Shown in pieces: positions 16,250 to 25,048 of a DNA stretch of 64,000 nucleotides; within the stretch, counting starts at the first letter, position 1; the number at the start of each line of letters is the position of its first letter. This DNA comes from JANYLN01 sp041687575. GTDB lineage: Bacteria; Planctomycetota; Phycisphaerae; UBA1845; JANYLN01. The notes beneath the pieces are model-generated. The model did not search any database. It had not been told where the DNA came from and was given only the letters and a program-made list of their open reading frames with translations. The stretch is taken from positions 1 to 64,000 of the forward strand of contig JAWLBS010000001.1 of NCBI GenBank assembly GCA_041687575.1. The letters are read 5' to 3'. Made by a program: the position numbers and the translations under genes.

Positions 16250-18898
16250 ATGACTACGCCGCCGAACCGACAGACGACTTCCCTGACCGACGAGCAGCTC
16301 GATGGGCTGACGCCGGCCATGCGCCAGTACGTGCAGCAGAAGGCCCAGGTGCCCGATGCGCTGCTGCTGTTTCGCATGGGGGACTTTTATGAGACGTTCT
16401 ACGAGGACGCCAAGACCATCGCCAAGGTCCTGGGCCTGACGTTGACCGCGCGGAACAAGGGGGAAAACCCGATCCCCTTGGCGGGCATCCCCTATCACGC
16501 CCTGGAGACCTACCTCGGCCGGCTCGTGCAGGCAGGGCTCAAGGTGGCCATCAGCGAGCAGATCGAGGACCCCCGCCAGGCCAAGGGGATCGTCCGGCGA
16601 CAGATCACCCGCGTGATTACCCCGGGTACGTTGACCGACGAATCGCTGCTGAAAGGCAGCGAGGACAACTGGCTGGCGGCGGTCTGTCCGGCCGGGGGTG
16701 GGCAGATCGGCCTGGCGTGGGTGGAGCTGGCATCGGGGCGGTTTCTCACGCAGGTGCTGGACGAGCAGTCGGCCATCGACGAGCTGGTGCGGTTGCGGCC
16801 GGCCGAGCTGCTGATCGGCGAGGAGGTGCTCACCGGGCGGTGCAAGTCGTTCGCCCGGCAGGTGAAGGAGTTGATCGACTGTGCGGTGACGCGGCTGGCG
16901 GAGTGGCAGTTCGAGCCGTTCCAGGCCGAGCGGCGGCTGCACGAGCAGTTTGGGGTGACCACGCTGGAGGGGTTCGGCTACGAGCGGTTCGACGCGTCGC
17001 TGCAGGCGGCCGGGGCGATCCTGGACTACCTCCAGCAGACGCAGCGGACGCAGCTGGGGCACGTCCGGTCGATCCGGCGGCGGACGAGCGGGCAGTACGT
17101 GCAGATCGACCGGGCGACGCTGCGGTCGCTGGAGATCGAGCGGCCGCTTCGCGGCGAGGGGCGGGGTGGCACGCTGCTGGCGGCGGTCGACCGGACAGTC
17201 AACCCGATGGGGCTGCGGCTGTTGCGGATGTGGCTGTGCTACCCGCTGCAGGAGGCCGAACAGATCCTCGACCGCCAGCGGGCGGTGCAGTGGCTGCTGG
17301 ATCGGGCGACCGCGACCAAGCATGTGCGGCAGGTGCTGGCCGATGTCGGCGATGTCGAGCGGATCGCCGCGCGGCTGGGCATCGAGCGGGCGACCCCGCG
17401 GGACCTGGCGAACCTTTCGAGCGCGCTGAACCAGCTGCCGGACCTGCGGCGCCACCTGGCTGGGGTCGATGCGCCCCTGGTCGTCAGCCAGACCGCCAAA
17501 CTCGACGGGCTCGATCCGCTGGCGGCGCTGCTGAGGCAGGCGATCAAACCGGACGCCTCGACGATCGCCCGCGAGGGAACGATCATCGCCGACGGCTTCG
17601 ACGCCGAGCTCGACCGGCTGCGGACCCTCTCGCGGGACGCGCACTCGTGGCTGGCCGAGTACCAGGCGCGGCAGATCCAGGAGACGGGCATCTCCTCGCT
17701 GCGGGTGGGCTTCAACAAGGTGTTCGGCTACTACATCGAGGTGACCAACACGCACGCGGACCGCGTGCCGGACCACTACATCCGCAAGCAGACCCTGAAG
17801 AACGCCGAGCGGTACATCACCGAGCCGCTGAAGGAATATGAGAACGAGATCCTGACCGCCCAGGAGCGGGCGAAGGACCTGGAGCTGAGCCTGTTTGCCA
17901 AGGTCCGCCAGCAGGCGCGGGAGTTCGTGCCGCCGCTGCAGGAGGCGGCCAGCGGCCTGGCGATCCTGGACGTGCTGGCGGGGCTGGCGCAGCTGGCGGG
18001 CGAGCGGCGGTACTGCCGGCCGGAGATCGTCGAGGGGATCGGCCTGGACATCCGCGAGGGGCGGCACCCGGTGCTCGATCAGACGCTGGCCGAGCAGTTC
18101 GTCCCCAACGACGCGGTCTTCGACGAGACGACGCAGCGGCTGATGATTTTGACGGGCCCGAACATGGCGGGCAAGAGCACCTACATCCGGCAGGTGGCGC
18201 TGCTGACGCTGCTGGCGCAGGTGGGGTCGTTCGTGCCGGCCGGTTCGATGCGGCTGGGGCTGGTGGACCGGATCTTTGCGCGGGTGGGGGCGTCGGACGA
18301 GATTTCGCGCGGGCAGTCGACGTTCATGGTGGAGATGGTCGAGACGGCCAACATCCTTCACAACGCGACGCGGCGGAGCCTGGTAATCCTCGATGAGATC
18401 GGGCGGGGCACCAGCACTTTCGACGGGTTGTCGCTGGCGTGGGCGATCACCGAGTACCTCGCCAAGCGGACGGGCTGCCGGACGCTGTTTGCGACGCACT
18501 ACCACGAGCTGACGGAGCTGGCGGAGCTGCTGGAGGGGGTCCGCAACTGCAACGTGGCGGTCCGTGAGTACCGCGAGGAGGTGATCTTCCTGCACCGGAT
18601 TGTCGCGGGCGGGGCGGACAAGAGCTACGGCGTGCAGGTGGCGCGGCTGGCGGGGATCCCCGCCGAGGTGATCGCGCGGGCGGGCGAGGTGCTGGCGGAG
18701 CTGGAGCAGAACTTCGTGCGCGAAAGTCACGGGCCGAGCCTCTCGCGGGAGCGGACGCGGGACGAGGGGCAGATGCTGCTGTTCGACATGCCGCACCCGT
18801 GCGTGGAGCGGCTGCGGGGGATGGATGTGGCGAAGATGGGGGCGGACGAGGCGCTGGCGTTGTTGAAGGAGTTGCAGAGGCAGGCGAAGCGCTCCTGA
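16250..18898 (+). CDS. mutS: DNA mismatch repair protein MutS
   Basis: An 882-residue MutS, full length for the family. The N-terminal mismatch-recognition domain has 'FRMGDFYETFYEDAKTIAKVLGL' (the Phe-x-Glu style mismatch wedge is the 'DFYETF' region) and 'AGIPYHALETYLGRLVQAGLKVA'. The lever and clamp follow, with 'GFNKVFGYYIEVTNTHADRVP'. The ATPase has Walker A 'GPNMAGKST' at 636-644, 'SFVPAGSMRLGLVDRIFARVGASD', the Walker B region 'LVILDEIGRGTSTFDG', and 'FATHYHEL'. It detects mismatches and recruits MutL; no mutL is in the window. The first ATG lies nine bases after a -10 box, suggesting a leaderless mRNA. Confidence 0.96.
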   Translation: MTTPPNRQTTSLTDEQLDGLTPAMRQYVQQKAQVPDALLLFRMGDFYETFYEDAKTIAKVLGLTLTARNKGENPIPLAGIPYHALETYLGRLVQAGLKVAISEQIEDPRQAKGIVRRQITRVITPGTLTDESLLKGSEDNWLAAVCPAGGGQIGLAWVELASGRFLTQVLDEQSAIDELVRLRPAELLIGEEVLTGRCKSFARQVKELIDCAVTRLAEWQFEPFQAERRLHEQFGVTTLEGFGYERFDASLQAAGAILDYLQQTQRTQLGHVRSIRRRTSGQYVQIDRATLRSLEIERPLRGEGRGGTLLAAVDRTVNPMGLRLLRMWLCYPLQEAEQILDRQRAVQWLLDRATATKHVRQVLADVGDVERIAARLGIERATPRDLANLSSALNQLPDLRRHLAGVDAPLVVSQTAKLDGLDPLAALLRQAIKPDASTIAREGTIIADGFDAELDRLRTLSRDAHSWLAEYQARQIQETGISSLRVGFNKVFGYYIEVTNTHADRVPDHYIRKQTLKNAERYITEPLKEYENEILTAQERAKDLELSLFAKVRQQAREFVPPLQEAASGLAILDVLAGLAQLAGERRYCRPEIVEGIGLDIREGRHPVLDQTLAEQFVPNDAVFDETTQRLMILTGPNMAGKSTYIRQVALLTLLAQVGSFVPAGSMRLGLVDRIFARVGASDEISRGQSTFMVEMVETANILHNATRRSLVILDEIGRGTSTFDGLSLAWAITEYLAKRTGCRTLFATHYHELTELAELLEGVRNCNVAVREYREEVIFLHRIVAGGADKSYGVQVARLAGIPAEVIARAGEVLAELEQNFVRESHGPSLSRERTRDEGQMLLFDMPHPCVERLRGMDVAKMGADEALALLKELQRQAKRS

Positions 18899-18940
18899 AT
18901 TATCCTGCACTTGCAGTGCATTGTTGCCAACGGCACTGGT

Positions 18941-19002
18941 TGGCGGGCACCGTTCGACTCGCTTTGCTCGCTCACGGCAAGCAGCCCGCCCTACGTGGCA
19001 GG
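18941..19002 (-). repeat. Long-form palindromic repeat between mutS and the convergent gene
   Basis: The sequence between GGCGGGC and GCCCGCCCTAC contains an inserted 'CCGTTCGACTCGCTTTGCTC' segment. The same long form is at 42911-42966 and, inverted, at 56259-56313. The short form without the insert is at 8161, 33277, 56106 and 60233. Confidence 0.75.
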
Positions 19003-19005
19003 GCG

Positions 19006-20118
19006 CTACTCGTAGTTGTCGAACTTCAGCGGCCGGGCGTTCAGGTCGAGAAGCTGCTGGATATCGGCCTTGTCGGTGCCGGCGGCGATCTCGTAGGAGA
19101 AGGTCTTCTGCTGGCCGGGCCTCAGCGTGATCAGCCAGCCGTGGCGACGGTCGATGTCGCGGCCTTCCACGCCGGCGGTCATCGGTTCGAGGGCGCCGAC
19201 GTACGCGCCGCGCGGGCCCCAGTGCTGCCAGTTGCCCAGGCGCGGGAACTCGTTGCGGTTGAACCGGATCGACAGGGCGATCTTGCGCCGGCGATTGACC
19301 ACCCCGCACAGGACCTGTCCGCTACGTGATGCGGCCGGCTCGATGTAGGCGAAGACCTCGCCGCGGCCTTTGTGGGCGGGCAAGGGGGGCGAGACCTTCC
19401 GGAACGGCCGGCCCTCGGCGAACCACTCGACGCTATCGCCGCGGGGCAGGACGGTCCCGCTGTAGCAGAACTCGCTGACTTGCGGCTCGAGCAGGGGGTA
19501 CCCGAAGTTGATGTGCAGCAGCCACGCCATCTCCACCGGCTGATCGTCCACGTTCGTGAAAATGTCTTCGATGCGGATGGCATTTTCGCCCAACCGGCTG
19601 CGGATGGTCCGCTGCAGGTCGAGGTTCGGGCCGAAAAACCGCGAGGTCCGGACGCGGCCGCGGATCTCCATGTCGCCCCGACCGGCCCGCGGGTCGGGGT
19701 TGGTTATGACCACCTCGCCAGCCGGGGTGTGCGAGTGGGTGCCGTGCAGGGGCCAGTCGCGCCCGGCGTCACGGGCGGGCGCGCCGGTGTTGAGGGGACC
19801 GCAGCTGGTCAGCAGCCCGCCAGGAAACGCCTCCAGCCAGTCCATGTCGCGGCAATAGGCGATATCGGGGCTCTTGATGCCGTTGCCGCTGAGCCAGGTG
19901 AGCGACTGGCCGGCCAGGGTCGCGTCGACGATATCTAACCCACGGTCCAGTACGACCTTATAGCGCAGCCCGCCGCCGGTGTCGACCCAGGCGATGCGGA
20001 CGCCGCGCGCGGGCGGCTCATCGAGCACGGCGGTCTCGATTCCGCCGAGCTGCAGCGGGTTGACGATCGGGGCATTGCGAAGGTCGTGGCGGGCGGGGTT
20101 CGAGCGGCGGGCGGCCAT
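19006..20118 (-). CDS. DUF4432 aldose-1-epimerase-like protein
   Basis: A 370-residue protein of the DUF4432 group, with a galactose-mutarotase-like fold. Seen: 'VLDRGLDIVDATLAGQSLTWLSGNGI', 'GLLTSCGPLNTGAP', 'WPLHGTHSHTPAGEV', 'NLDLQRTIRSRLGENAIRIED', 'MAWLLHINFGYPLL', and a late 'NRNEFPRLGNWQHWGPRG' that corresponds to the catalytic Glu region of aldose-1-epimerases. The family may interconvert or bind sugars or sugar acids; the substrate is unknown. AAAGGAAAAA lies upstream of the ATG. It converges on mutS. Cytoplasmic, with no signal peptide. Confidence 0.82.
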   Translation of the reverse strand: MAARRSNPARHDLRNAPIVNPLQLGGIETAVLDEPPARGVRIAWVDTGGGLRYKVVLDRGLDIVDATLAGQSLTWLSGNGIKSPDIAYCRDMDWLEAFPGGLLTSCGPLNTGAPARDAGRDWPLHGTHSHTPAGEVVITNPDPRAGRGDMEIRGRVRTSRFFGPNLDLQRTIRSRLGENAIRIEDIFTNVDDQPVEMAWLLHINFGYPLLEPQVSEFCYSGTVLPRGDSVEWFAEGRPFRKVSPPLPAHKGRGEVFAYIEPAASRSGQVLCGVVNRRRKIALSIRFNRNEFPRLGNWQHWGPRGAYVGALEPMTAGVEGRDIDRRHGWLITLRPGQQKTFSYEIAAGTDKADIQQLLDLNARPLKFDNYE

Positions 20119-20468
20119 GGGCGGTTTTTCCTTTCTTGCGACCGGCTGGATCGTTATTTACGAATATGTAACACCGCAACAGCGGAAAAGATCCTATCAC
20201 ATTGCAGGCTTCGGCGGAAACCTTTGCCTGTTTCGCGCATATAAATAAGATGCGGCGTCGCAGCCGGATCGGGACGGGCGGCAGTTTGCAGCCGTCCCGC
20301 TGAAATGGCAACGCCCGTGCCGCGACTGCGTTTGTGGGGGCGGATGCGGTTGCAGATGGTCTCGCCAGCCCGTGGACGTCGTCCATGGCAGCGGTGCTGC
20401 GCTCGCCGGGCTGTGATGATTGGCAGGTAGGCGCGAAACAGATATGACTGACTGACAGGAGAGCGTGT
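20119..20468. other. 350-base divergent intergenic region
   Basis: Lies between the divergent DUF4432 and HtrA-like genes. It is A/T-richer than its surroundings around 20150-20250, with candidate -10 boxes on both strands (for example TATAAA at 20240-20245 on the plus strand) but no pair with good spacing. No gene or repeat was recognised. Confidence 0.4.
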
Positions 20469-22004
20469 ATGAGAACCGGACGGACGACGAAATTTGCCGC
20501 ATGTACGATCGCCATCGCATTGTTCGGCGCCTCGGCGGGCGTCTACGGGCAGCAGGATCAGCAACAGCAGCGTTCTGCCAAGGGACCGCTGACCCCGCAG
20601 CAGCGGAATCTGCTCTCCCAGCTGAGCGACGCGATCCACGCGACCGCCGAGAGCGTCGAAAACAGCGTCGTGCACATCGAAACCACCAGCGTGAGCGAAT
20701 CGCCGCTGAGGCGGCAGATGCCCGGCGGTCAGGAGTTGCCCGAGGACCTGCGGGAGCAGCTGCGGCGGTTCTTCGGCGACCAGATGCCCCAGCAGCCCCG
20801 CGAGCAGGTCCGCCGAGGGCTCGGCAGCGGCATCGTCTTTGACAGGCAGGGGCACATCCTGACGAACAACCACGTGGTTGCCGAAGCCGAGCGCATCCGG
20901 GTGCTCTCCACCGACGGTCGTCCCTACATCGCCGAGGTCGTCGGCTCCGACCCGCTGACCGACGTGGCGGTGATCAAGATCACGGGCAAGTCCGTGGACC
21001 TGCCGCCGGCGCGGTTCGGGGATTCGAGCAAGGTCCGTGTCGGCGACCTGGTGCTGGCGGTCGGCAACCCGTTCGGGCTCGACTACTCGGTGACGATGGG
21101 CATCATCAGCGCCATGGGACGCAGCGGCCTGCAACTGGGGAGCATCTACTACCAGGACTTCCTGCAGACCGATGCGGCGATCAACCCGGGCAATTCCGGC
21201 GGGCCGCTGGTCAACATGGAGGGCGAGGTGATCGGGCTGAACACCGCAATCGCCACCCAGACCGGCCAGTACGCCGGCGTGGGCTTTGCGATCCCGTCGG
21301 ACCTGGCCACGCGGATCGCCCGGGTCCTGATCGAAAAGGGCGAGGTGACCCGCGGCTGGCTGGGCGTTTCCATCGAGGAGCTCACGCCGGGGCTGGCGCA
21401 ATCCTTCGATTTCCCGGCCGAGCGGACGGGCGTGCTCGTCCAGGACGTCGTGCCCAATTCGCCTGCGGCCAAGGCAGGCTTTAAGAGCGGCGACATCATA
21501 ATGGCCGTCGACGGCAGCGAAGTTCGCACCCCCTCGCAGCTGCAGACCATCGTCACGCTCACCCCGCCGGGGCAGGAGGTGACCTTCAGCGTCTGGCGGG
21601 ACGGCGAAGAGATGGAACTGACGGCCACGCTCGAACAGCTCAAGAGGGAATACCTTCGTGGCATGGGCGAGAACGGTGCGCCCGGCGAGCCCGGCACGCC
21701 TTCGGAGTACCAGTCCGAGGAACTCGGCATGACGGCCGTCACGCCGACCGCGGCTGTTGCCGAGAAGTTCGGGTGGACCGAAACGCCCAAGGGTGCCCTG
21801 GTGACCGAAGTCGAAGGGGCAGGCGAAGCGGCGAGCCTGGGCATCCGGCCGGGCGACGTGATCGTGCGGGTGCAGAACCAGCCGATCGAGTCGGCCCGTG
21901 ACTTGCGGCAGGCGATGGGGGAGGTCTCGCTCGCCGACGGCTTCCGGATGTACATCCGCAACCCGCGGGCGGGTGGCCGGTACGTCTACGTGCAGCGGGG
22001 CTGA
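20469..22004 (+). CDS. HtrA/DegP-type periplasmic serine protease with two PDZ domains
   Basis: A 511-residue Do-family protease. An N-terminal signal peptide (residues 1-27, ending '..SAGVYGQ') exports it. The trypsin-like domain has the catalytic triad H135 ('TNNHVV'), D165 ('PLTDVAVIK') and S243 ('NPGNSGGPL'). Two PDZ domains follow: 'GWLGVSIEEL..', 'GVLVQDVVPNSPAAKAGFKSGD', then 'GALVTEVEGAGEAASLGIRPGD'. It degrades or refolds misfolded envelope proteins. AGGAGA precedes the ATG. It is followed directly by a strong terminator, so it is a single-gene unit. Confidence 0.94.
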   Translation: MRTGRTTKFAACTIAIALFGASAGVYGQQDQQQQRSAKGPLTPQQRNLLSQLSDAIHATAESVENSVVHIETTSVSESPLRRQMPGGQELPEDLREQLRRFFGDQMPQQPREQVRRGLGSGIVFDRQGHILTNNHVVAEAERIRVLSTDGRPYIAEVVGSDPLTDVAVIKITGKSVDLPPARFGDSSKVRVGDLVLAVGNPFGLDYSVTMGIISAMGRSGLQLGSIYYQDFLQTDAAINPGNSGGPLVNMEGEVIGLNTAIATQTGQYAGVGFAIPSDLATRIARVLIEKGEVTRGWLGVSIEELTPGLAQSFDFPAERTGVLVQDVVPNSPAAKAGFKSGDIIMAVDGSEVRTPSQLQTIVTLTPPGQEVTFSVWRDGEEMELTATLEQLKREYLRGMGENGAPGEPGTPSEYQSEELGMTAVTPTAAVAEKFGWTETPKGALVTEVEGAGEAASLGIRPGDVIVRVQNQPIESARDLRQAMGEVSLADGFRMYIRNPRAGGRYVYVQRG

Positions 22005-22041
22005 TCCGGCGGTCGCCCTCCAAGGCAGGCGCAAGAGAAAA

Positions 22042-22080
22042 GCGGGCCGGCATCCCTCGCGGTTGCCGGCCCGCCTTGTT
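22042..22080 (+). terminator. Rho-independent terminator after the HtrA gene
   Basis: A perfect 11-bp stem, GCGGGCCGGCA/TGCCGGCCCGC, with an 11-base loop, followed by CTTGTTTGT. Confidence 0.8.
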
Positions 22081-22300
22081 TGTAAAGGTTGTCCGTTGCG
22101 GTGCGATTCTAAAGGCACTTTGGTGTGTCCGTACCCTTAGCCGGTTTCGAAGCCATTCCGTCAACGGACACTACATTTGTAGCCGCCCGACGCGAAAATG
22201 CAAGCCTTTCGGTGACTTAGGTCATCCGGGCTCGCAGCGCCGCCGGGGGCTGTCATTGTGAGCCCAGCGCCCCGCTCAGGATGACGGCCGCGTGCCCCTG

Positions 22301-22329
22301 TTGGCTGGACGGCGGCCGGCTGATATACT
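22301..22329 (+). promoter_or_regulatory. Sigma70-type promoter of the PIN/TRAM gene
   Basis: TTGGCT (22301-22306), 17 bases, TATACT (22324-22329). Expected start near 22336, giving a leader of about 120 bases. Confidence 0.6.
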
Positions 22330-22455
22330 CACCCCTGACGGTGCCCGGTTCATCGGATGTTTCGGGCCGGCCCGGCGTGTGCCGCAGCCTGCGGTCGCGG
22401 GCTCGCATCGCATTTCGAGACGGGCCTTAAGAATGTCCGGGCACAGGAGAAGACC

Positions 22456-23598
22456 ATGCTGCTGTACGCCGTACGATTCCTGTTTACGGTGCTGGTCCTG
22501 GCGCTGACCTGGACCTACATCATCGAAGCCGGCATCACCGAGGGCATCGTGCCGCTGTGGCTGGTCAGCGGCAGCATCAGCCTGTCAGTCATCATCATCC
22601 TGATCGAGTGGCTCTTGCCCCGCAAGAGCCTGCGCGTGCTTGGGGGGCTGTTCTTCGGCCTGCTGATGGGCATGGTGATCGGCTATGCGCTCAGCCTGGT
22701 GGTCGACCTGATCGACGAGACGATGGTCCCGCAGGAGTGGCGGCTGGGCCGGCCATCGGCCCTGTTCCTGACGATCAAGATGCTCCTGGGCCTGATCAGC
22801 GTCTACTTCTGCATCAGCTTCGTCCTGCAGACCAAGGACGATATCCGGTTCATCATCCCCTACGTCGAGTTCAGCCGGCAGACCAAGGGCACCCGCCCGG
22901 TCCTGCTGGATACCTCGACGATCATCGACGGCCGGATCGCCGACGTGTGCGGCACGGGGGTGCTGGATGCCCCGCTGATCGTGCCGCGGTTCGTGCTGCA
23001 CGAGTTGCAGGCCGTCGCCGACAGCGGGGATCGCCTGAAGCGCAATCGCGGCCGCCGCGGCCTGGACATCCTCAACCAGATGCAGCGCGACAGCAAAATC
23101 GACATCGACATCATGGAGCCCCGCTGGCGAAGCGGTCAGCAGAACGAGGACGTCGACCAGAAGCTGATCTCGATGGCCCTGGAGCTCGAGGGGCGGATCA
23201 TGACCAGCGACTTCAATCTGGCCAAGGTCGCGCAGCTGCGCGGCGTGCAGGTCATCAACCTCAACGACGTCGGCAACGCCCTGCGCCCGGTGGTCCTGCC
23301 CGGCGAGACCCTCGCCGTCAGGGTCATCCGCCACGGAGAGGAGCCGACCCAGGGCGTGGGCTACCTCGACGACGGCACGATGGTTGTAATCGAGGGCGGG
23401 CGCGACAAGATCGGCCAGGAAGTCAACATCGTCATCACCAGCGGACTGCAGACCTCGGCCGGCCGAATGCTCTTCGGGCGGGTCGGCGGGCCGCAGCCGG
23501 CGCGGGGGCAGCGGAACCGGGGGCCGACGCCGGCCGCGGCCGTGCAGACCCTGGACGGCACCGACGAGTCGAGCGAAGGCTCGTCGGCTCGGGGATGA
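22456..23598 (+). CDS. YacL-type PIN/TRAM domain membrane protein
   Basis: A 380-residue protein. Residues 1-120 contain four membrane helices ('LFTVLVLALTWTYIIEAGI', 'LVSGSISLSVIIILIEWLLP', 'VLGGLFFGLLMGMVIGYAL', 'LTIKMLLGLISVYFCISFVL'). A PIN nuclease domain follows, with acidic residues in 'VLLDTSTIIDGRIAD', 'HELQAVADSGD', 'NEDVDQKLISMA' and 'GRIMTSDFNLAKVA'. Residues of about 270-340 form a TRAM RNA-binding domain ('RHGEEPTQGVGYLDDGTMVVIEGG'). This architecture matches YacL, a conserved putative membrane ribonuclease. CAGGAGA precedes the chosen ATG. Confidence 0.88.
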   Translation: MLLYAVRFLFTVLVLALTWTYIIEAGITEGIVPLWLVSGSISLSVIIILIEWLLPRKSLRVLGGLFFGLLMGMVIGYALSLVVDLIDETMVPQEWRLGRPSALFLTIKMLLGLISVYFCISFVLQTKDDIRFIIPYVEFSRQTKGTRPVLLDTSTIIDGRIADVCGTGVLDAPLIVPRFVLHELQAVADSGDRLKRNRGRRGLDILNQMQRDSKIDIDIMEPRWRSGQQNEDVDQKLISMALELEGRIMTSDFNLAKVAQLRGVQVINLNDVGNALRPVVLPGETLAVRVIRHGEEPTQGVGYLDDGTMVVIEGGRDKIGQEVNIVITSGLQTSAGRMLFGRVGGPQPARGQRNRGPTPAAAVQTLDGTDESSEGSSARG

Positions 23599-23735
23599 TC
23601 TGCGTGGTCAATTCGAGCAGAGGCTGCCTGTCCACGTGGGCGTTTGCCGCGTGCCGACCCGCGCGTTGCCCGCCCGGCTCGTGCTCCAGAAGCTCTCGAC
23701 ATCATCGGCGGTCTGCCTGGCTGGCCTGCTCCAGT

Positions 23736-23765
23736 AAAAAGGCCGGTCATCAGACCGGCCTTTTT
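23736..23765. terminator. Bidirectional terminator between the PIN/TRAM gene and tRNA-Pro
   Basis: AAAAA, GGCCGGTC, a four-base loop, GACCGGCC, TTTTT. The symmetric A- and T-runs let it stop transcripts from both strands. Confidence 0.9.
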
Positions 23766-23767
23766 AC

Positions 23768-23842
23768 TCGGGGCGACTGGATTCGAACCAGCGACCTCTT
23801 GACCCCCAGTCAAGCGCGCTAACCAGGCTGCGCCACGCCCCG
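23768..23842 (-). tRNA. tRNA-Pro (anticodon GGG)
   Basis: A complete cloverleaf on the minus strand: 7-bp acceptor CGGGGCG/CGCCCCG with A73, D-arm GCGC..GCGC, anticodon stem CTTGA/TCAAG with loop CTGGGGG giving GGG, and T-arm CTGGTTCGAATCCAG. CCA is not encoded. It reads CCC and CCU proline codons. Confidence 0.96.
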
Positions 23843-23854
23843 GAACTTCCCGTC

Positions 23855-23884
23855 AGTCTACGGCCTTGTGCCGCTCGATGTCAA
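23855..23884 (-). promoter_or_regulatory. Promoter of tRNA-Pro
   Basis: Minus strand: TTGACA (23884-23879), 18 bases, TAGACT (23860-23855), about 12 bases before the tRNA 5' end. A near-perfect -35. Confidence 0.75.
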
Positions 23885-24358
23885 CTCTGTCGGATGAATC
23901 GACCGCCGTTCCATCGCCGTCACCCTCGGCCCCGATACCACCTGCATCTCGGCTCCCGACGAGACCTGCCGGCGACGCACACCCCGCGCGGTCGTCAGAT
24001 CCGGCCGCAGGCATCTCATCCACGACTGTCTGAGCTGCAAGCAGATCGATCCGCTTGCCCTGTCCAGGTCATCGTCCTGCCGGTCGCGGCAGCCGGCCCT
24101 GCCGCCATCGGCCAGACCGCAGTATCAGTCCGCCCGAACTCCGCAAAGGATTGGCGTCTGGCCGCAGCGGCCAAACGGGCGTCCCGGAGCATCCCACTGC
24201 AGACAGATGGGCCGGGTTTGGGCTCGACCGTCGAAGCTGTCCGACCGATGGTTCTTCCGACCGAAAATTGGTACGATACACTATCTGAAGCGGTCCGGGC
24301 CGGTTGCGATGCCGCTGCCGGCAGGATCGGACAACAGGAATCGGCCGGCTGCCAAAGC
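23885..24358. other. 474-base region without recognised gene
   Basis: Upstream of the sugar transferase gene. The open frame that runs through it is Pro/Arg/Ser-rich with no domain and is not believed. A TACGAT/TACACT -10-like stretch sits at about 24271-24281, near the expected transcription start. Nothing else was recognised. Confidence 0.4.
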
Positions 24359-25048
24359 ATGAAGCGCGATAAACCTGCCGTACAATCCGCCCGCCAGCCC
24401 CCCGGCAGGCTCTACCTGCCGGTCAAGCGGACCCTCGACCTGCTCGTGTCGCTGGTCCTGATGGTCCTGCTCGCGCCCCTGATGGTCCTGCTCGCCGTCG
24501 CCATCCGCCTCGAATCGTGCGGACCGGCGATCTTTCGCCAGGAGCGGGCCGGCCAGGGTCTTCAGCCGTTCATCTGCTATAAGTTCCGGACGATGCGCGT
24601 CGACGTCGACCCCTACGGCGCCAGCCCCCACAGCCGCAGCGACCCCCGCATCACCCGCGTCGGCCGGCTGCTCCGCGAGACCAGCCTCGACGAACTGCCC
24701 CAGCTGCTTAACGTGCTAAGGGGCGAGATGAGCCTCGTCGGCCCCCGGCCCCTCTACGTCCGCCAGGCCGCCGAGTGGACCCCCCGCCAGCGCCGCCGCC
24801 TCGAGGTCAAACCCGGCCTGACCGGCATGGCCCAGGTCGCCGGCCGCGGGGCCCTGACCATCGAAGACAAACTCGAACTCGACGTGCGCTACGTCGAGCA
24901 GGCATCGCTGTGGACCGATTGCCGGTTGATCTGGGCAACCGCGCGCTCCCTGCTCAGTTCCCGGGACATCTACGAAAAACAGTATTCGCGCCAGGCCGAC
25001 GTCGAGCCTGACGCCGTCCTCCGACAACAGGAGCAGCACAGGCAGTGA
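24359..25048 (+). CDS. Bacterial sugar transferase (undecaprenyl-phosphate glycosyl-1-phosphate transferase type)
   Basis: A 229-residue monotopic phosphoglycosyltransferase. The ATG at 24359 is used because family homology starts there. One membrane segment ('LLVSLVLMVLLAPLMVLLAVAI', residues about 29-50) is followed by the conserved catalytic core: 'GPAIFRQERAG', 'FICYKFRTM', 'LRETSLDELPQLLNVLRGEMSLVGPRPL' (with the DE pair), and 'VKPGLTGMAQVAGRG'. It transfers a sugar-1-phosphate to undecaprenyl phosphate, the first step of exopolysaccharide or O-antigen assembly. It overlaps the ATP-grasp gene start by four bases. Confidence 0.92.
   Translation: MKRDKPAVQSARQPPGRLYLPVKRTLDLLVSLVLMVLLAPLMVLLAVAIRLESCGPAIFRQERAGQGLQPFICYKFRTMRVDVDPYGASPHSRSDPRITRVGRLLRETSLDELPQLLNVLRGEMSLVGPRPLYVRQAAEWTPRQRRRLEVKPGLTGMAQVAGRGALTIEDKLELDVRYVEQASLWTDCRLIWATARSLLSSRDIYEKQYSRQADVEPDAVLRQQEQHRQ

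Noticed and set aside
16211..19309. Long minus-strand frame of over 1000 codons opposite mutS
   Set aside because: Its translation is low-complexity (Arg/Gln/Leu-rich) with no domain, and the opposite strand encodes a complete MutS. It reflects GC-rich codon bias.
23894..24358. N-terminal extension of the sugar transferase frame
   Set aside because: No similarity to the family, and the region is noncoding in composition; the real start is at 24359.
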